NCBI GenBank assembly: GCA_003584705.1
Contig: AP018536.1
Span: forward strand, 1,178,001-1,242,000
Reading direction: 5' to 3'
Source: Lachnospiraceae bacterium GAM79
GTDB taxonomy: Bacteria > Bacillota > Clostridia > Lachnospirales > Lachnospiraceae
DNA: 64,000 bases
Made by a program: the position numbers and the translations under genes. Positions within the stretch are counted from its first letter, which is position 1. Each line of letters opens with the position of its first letter. The notes beneath the pieces are model-generated. The model made no database searches, was not told the origin of the DNA, and was given only the letters and a program-made list of their open reading frames with translations. Positions 60,850-64,000 of this stretch are shown piece by piece.

Positions 60850-61903
60850 GAAAAAGAGACGGATATGTGTTGCGTGGCTTCTGGGGATGATGTTATTGCT
60901 TTGTGCCTGCGGAAATCTGGAAACCGGAAAAGATCAGGGAGAAGTCGCGGAAAATGATAAAATTCAGATCGGCATGAGCTTTGATTCTTTTGTCATTGAA
61001 AGATGGCAGAGGGATCGTGACATTTTCGTCTCAACGGCAAAGGAGTTGGGAGCGGAAGTGAATGTCCAGAATGCGAACGGTGATCTGGAGCAGCAGAAAA
61101 AGCAGATCAATTACTTCATCGATAAAGGAATGGACGTGATCGTTGTGATATGCATTGACTCCAAAGGATTAACAGAGGAAGTGCAGAGGGCGAAAGATGC
61201 CGGCATTAAGATCATTGCTTATGACAGACTGCTGCAGAATACAGATATTGACCTGTATATCTCATTTGACAACGAAAGAGTAGGTACCATGATGGGAGAG
61301 GCACTGGTGGAAAACGGTCTGGCCGGCGGAAATGTGCTGATGCTGGGAGGCTCTGCCGTGGACAGCAACGTTGCTATGGTGGAAAAGGGCTTTCGCAAGG
61401 TCATGGAGGACAATCAGGTGACGATCTTAGATTCTATGCATGCGGATGGCTGGAAAGCAGAACTGGCGGGGACGTATATCTATGATCATATGGATATTGT
61501 CTCGGAGGCGGATGCCATTATGTGCGGCAATGATGATCTTGCAAGCAAAGTGGTACATGCCCTGAAAGAAAAGAGACTGGCAGGAGATATTATGGTAGTG
61601 GGGCAGGATGCCGACCTGGAAGCGTGCCAGCGCATTGTCGAGGGGACACAGGTCATGACGGTCTACAAACCGGTGGAAAAAATGTCGCAGAAGGCAGCGG
61701 AGTGTGCGGTACTTCTGGCAAAGGGAGAGCCGTTGCCGGAAGGAGATACGGTAACCATAGAGAATGGAAAATATGAAGTTCCGTACATTGGTCTGGAACC
61801 GATCAGTGTGGATAAAAACAATATGAATGATGTGATCATCGGAAGCGGATTTCACTTAAAAGAGGATGTCTATCTGAACATTCCCTCGGAAATGCCCAAA
61901 TAA
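60842..61903 (+). CDS. Sugar-binding lipoprotein of the sensory operon
   Basis: The 353-residue protein has a lipobox (LCACG near residue 22) and a ribose/xylose-type binding fold (IGMSFDSFVIERWQRDRDIF, IIAYDRLLQNTDID, MCGNDDLASKVVHAL). It starts with GTG at 60842, overlapping the regulator stop by eight bases, so it is translationally coupled. It belongs to the same family as the 62128 protein and probably acts as a second ligand receptor, whether for sensing or uptake. Confidence 0.87.
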   Translation: MYKKKRRICVAWLLGMMLLLCACGNLETGKDQGEVAENDKIQIGMSFDSFVIERWQRDRDIFVSTAKELGAEVNVQNANGDLEQQKKQINYFIDKGMDVIVVICIDSKGLTEEVQRAKDAGIKIIAYDRLLQNTDIDLYISFDNERVGTMMGEALVENGLAGGNVLMLGGSAVDSNVAMVEKGFRKVMEDNQVTILDSMHADGWKAELAGTYIYDHMDIVSEADAIMCGNDDLASKVVHALKEKRLAGDIMVVGQDADLEACQRIVEGTQVMTVYKPVEKMSQKAAECAVLLAKGEPLPEGDTVTIENGKYEVPYIGLEPISVDKNNMNDVIIGSGFHLKEDVYLNIPSEMPK

Positions 61904-61971
61904 TATTGGATTTACTTTGAAAATGGGGAAAAGAGATAGATTCTAAAAACACAATAGGAAAAATTTGGTGA

Positions 61972-62019
61972 CAAGGCTGTGCTGGCAGACAAGATATTGC
62001 TAGCACAGCCTTGATTTTG
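61972..62019 (+). terminator. Terminator of the sensory operon
   Basis: CAAGGCTGTGCT and AGCACAGCCTTG form a 12 bp stem (extended by GGC/GCT), followed by ATTTTGT. Confidence 0.82.
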
Positions 62020-62127
62020 TCAGGAGAGAGGATGGAAAAGTGCAGAAGGTCATAAAATCATGCTATAGGATTTGTGATATTCTCTATTTAGCAACAAAAA
62101 CAAACCAAACAAGGGAGGTTACTTTTT

Positions 62128-63273
62128 ATGAGGAAGAAATTATTAAGCACACTTCTGGCAACAGCCATGGCTGTTACAATGCTTGCAGGATGTGGATCCA
62201 ATGGGGGACAGCAGGCAACCACACCGGCAACGGACAATAAGACAGAAACATCTGCAGAAGCAAAGACAGATGCTTCCACTACTACCACAACAGGTGGCGG
62301 TAAGATTGGTGTAGCAATGCCGACCAAGGATCTGCAGAGATGGAACCAGGATGGTACCAACATGGAAGCCCAGCTGAAGGAAGCCGGCTACGAAGTTGAT
62401 CTGCAGTACGCATCCAACGATATTCCCACACAGGTATCCCAGATCGAGAATATGATCAACTCCGGATGCCAGATGTTAGTTATCGCATCTATCGATGGTG
62501 ATTCCCTCGGAACTGTTCTGGAGCAGGCTAAGGAAAAAGACATTCCTGTTATTGCTTATGACCGTCTGATCATGAACTCCGATGCAGTTACCTATTATGC
62601 AACCTTTGATAACTACATGGTAGGTACCAAACAGGGCGAATACATCAGAGACCAGCTGGATCTGGATAACGCAGCAGGACCTTTCAATATTGAGTTAGTA
62701 ACCGGTGACCCCGGCGACAACAATGCAAGATTCTTCTTCGGTGGTGCGATGGATGTTCTGCAGCCCTACATTGATGCAGGCAAGCTGGTAGTAAAATCCG
62801 GACAGACCGATTTCGAAACCGTTGCAACCGCTAACTGGTCTACTGAGACCGCTCAGTCCAGAATGGATGCTATCATTTCCGCAAACTATGCAGACGGAAC
62901 CAAGCTGGATGCAGTGCTGTGCTCCAACGACTCTACCGCACTTGGTGTTACCAACTCTCTGGAAGCTAACTATACCGGCGAGTGGCCCATCATTACCGGT
63001 CAGGACTGCGATAAGCCCAACGTTAAGAACATGATCTCCGGTAAGCAGTCCATGTCCATCTTCAAGGATACCCGTACTCTGGCATCCAAGGTTGTAGAGA
63101 TGGTAGACGCTGTTATGAAGGGCGGCGAGGCACCTGTCAACGATACCACAACTTACGACAATGGTACCGGCGTTATTCCTTCCTATCTGTGTGAGCCCGT
63201 ATTCGCTGATGCAAGCAACTACAAAGAACTGCTCATCGATTCCGGTTACTATACAGAGGCAGATTTACAGTAA
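62128..63273 (+). CDS. ChvE/XylF-like sugar ABC transporter substrate-binding lipoprotein
   Basis: The 381-residue protein has a lipobox (MLAGCGSN) and a Thr/Ala-rich linker. A type I sugar-binding domain follows (IGVAMPTKDLQRWNQDG, VIAYDRLIMNSDAVTYY, VTGDPGDNNARFF, LCSNDSTALGV). It captures a monosaccharide for the ABC system whose ATPase starts at 63410. AGGGAGGTT precedes the ATG. Codon bias implies high expression, and a hairpin after its stop fits a stabilised 5' message end. Confidence 0.94.
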   Translation: MRKKLLSTLLATAMAVTMLAGCGSNGGQQATTPATDNKTETSAEAKTDASTTTTTGGGKIGVAMPTKDLQRWNQDGTNMEAQLKEAGYEVDLQYASNDIPTQVSQIENMINSGCQMLVIASIDGDSLGTVLEQAKEKDIPVIAYDRLIMNSDAVTYYATFDNYMVGTKQGEYIRDQLDLDNAAGPFNIELVTGDPGDNNARFFFGGAMDVLQPYIDAGKLVVKSGQTDFETVATANWSTETAQSRMDAIISANYADGTKLDAVLCSNDSTALGVTNSLEANYTGEWPIITGQDCDKPNVKNMISGKQSMSIFKDTRTLASKVVEMVDAVMKGGEAPVNDTTTYDNGTGVIPSYLCEPVFADASNYKELLIDSGYYTEADLQ

Positions 63274-63307
63274 TTTATAATAACACGGATCTGTAAGGAT
63301 CCTTACG

Positions 63308-63330
63308 GCAGGCGGGCGTTTCCCGCCTGC
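63308..63330 (+). terminator. Intergenic hairpin between binding protein and ABC ATPase
   Basis: GCAGGCGGG and CCCGCCTGC form a perfect 9 bp stem without a T run. It is better read as a stabilising or partial-termination element that raises binding-protein level over the ATPase. Confidence 0.65.
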
Positions 63331-63409
63331 TGTATTCATGGGTAAAGCAAGAATAAGATTTTAAATGTTTGATTAGATAATGTGGAAACAAGACTTGGGA
63401 GGGATACCA

Positions 63410-64000
63410 TTGGCAAAGATATTACTGGAAATGAAAAATATAACCAAAACATTCCCCGGTGTAAAAGCACTTGACAATGTAAACCTGCAGGTGGAAGAAG
63501 GAGAGATCCATGCCCTTGTAGGCGAGAACGGCGCAGGAAAGTCCACACTTATGAATGTACTGAGCGGTATTTATCCGTACGGATCTTATGAAGGCGATAT
63601 CATCTATAATGGTGAGATCTGCAAATTCGACAAGATCAAGGACAGTGAGGAAAAAGGTATCGTTATTATTCATCAGGAACTTGCGCTGATCCCCTATATG
63701 ACCATCGGGGAGAATATGTTCCTTGGCAATGAACGGGGACATAAGTACAAAATCAACTGGAATGAAACCAATGCCAGGGCGGCGGAACTGTTAAAGACCG
63801 TAGGCCTGAAGGAAGGCCCCCAGACATTGATAAAAGATATCGGTGTAGGTAAGCAGCAGCTGGTAGAGATTGCAAAGGCGTTGGCAAAGAACGCTAAATT
63901 GCTGATTCTGGATGAGCCTACAGCATCTTTAAACGAGACAGATTCCAAAGCACTGTTAGATTTGATGCTGGAACTCAAGAAAAAGGGAATGACATCCATC
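63410..64000 (+). CDS. Sugar ABC transporter ATP-binding protein, N-terminal part (runs off window)
   Basis: The frame is open to the window end (197 codons seen). The first ATPase domain is clear: Walker [12 protein letters not shown]-loop [11 protein letters not shown], signature-like [16 protein letters not shown] and Walker [12 protein letters not shown]. This matches GguA/XylG/MglA proteins, which carry two ATPase domains in about 500 residues. The start is a TTG at 63410, fixed by GGGAGGG six bases upstream; the next ATG is seven codons later. Confidence 0.92.
   Translation, partial: MAKILLEMKNITKTFPGVKALDNVNLQVEEGEIHALVGENGAGKSTLMNVLSGIYPYGSYEGDIIYNGEICKFDKIKDSEEKGIVIIHQELALIPYMTIGENMFLGNERGHKYKINWNETNARAAELLKTVGLKEGPQTLIKDIGVGKQQLVEIAKALAKNAKLLILDEPTASLNETDSKALLDLMLELKKKGMTSI

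Overview
The window looks like a chromosomal segment of a gut-type anaerobic Clostridium relative, most likely a Lachnospiraceae member. Supporting signs are Firmicutes-style GGAGG ribosome binding sites, sigma-A promoters with 17-18 bp spacers, a T-box leader, many U-rich intrinsic terminators, an oxygen-sensitive class III ribonucleotide reductase, DUF3793/DUF4317 proteins and a YesM/YesN-type sugar-sensing operon. Base composition is moderate. The assignment rests on gene content, not on a database search.

Layout. 1-4 kb: the 3' part of a calcium P-type ATPase, a secreted glycerophosphodiesterase and a PAS-GAF-GGDEF protein. 4-7 kb: an IS110-family element lying between an orphan promoter and a DUF3793-flavodoxin pair. 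7-12.6 kb: a large CRP-like N-terminal-domain protein, a TetR regulator and a tandem pair of M14/aspartoacylase-like proteins, the second lacking catalytic residues. 12.7-25.3 kb: single-chain purL, an EAL-HDOD protein behind two large palindromes, an ECF S component, an AlaX editing protein and carAB. 25.3-28 kb: a T-box leader in front of an unknown 153-residue protein, then superoxide dismutase and a NUDIX hydrolase. 28-34 kb: small membrane proteins, a PadR-SEDS module with a perfect palindromic operator, holA, mscL with a zinc ribbon, a TPR lipoprotein and an XRE regulator. 34-41 kb: eno behind a structured leader, DUF2798, an acetolactate-synthase-like enzyme, a composite non-coding element (8 x 52 bp tandem repeat between ~165 bp inverted repeats) and a broken GH30 gene. 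41-48 kb: DUF4317, MATE, nrdD with probable NrdR boxes, pyrF and a Crh-like HPr. 48-52 kb: a tiny Asn/Gln-rich protein, an RNA methyltransferase, a degenerate amidase, rdgB and a phosphodiesterase. 52-55 kb: seven tRNAs around a second MATE gene; an eighth lies at 47.5 kb. 55-64 kb: malQ, then a sugar-sensing cluster (anchored binding protein, histidine kinase, AraC-type regulator, binding lipoprotein) followed by a ChvE-like binding protein and the start of its ABC ATPase.

How the parts work together. Nucleotide synthesis genes (purL, carAB, pyrF, nrdD, rdgB) are scattered, each with its own signals. The last 7.5 kb forms one functional unit: extracellular sugar is probably sensed by the binding proteins with the kinase, and the AraC-type regulator probably drives the adjacent transporter. 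A family of about 147 bp palindromic intergenic elements with ends like ACTATTCAGA recurs at least six times, and a minimal form serves as a tRNA operon terminator.

Most interesting items: the hairpin array flanked by inverted repeats at 38.5-39.4 kb, the dispersed palindromic family, the paired palindromes at 16.7-17.1 kb, the T-box on an unknown gene, and the IS110 element sitting between a promoter and its probable operon.
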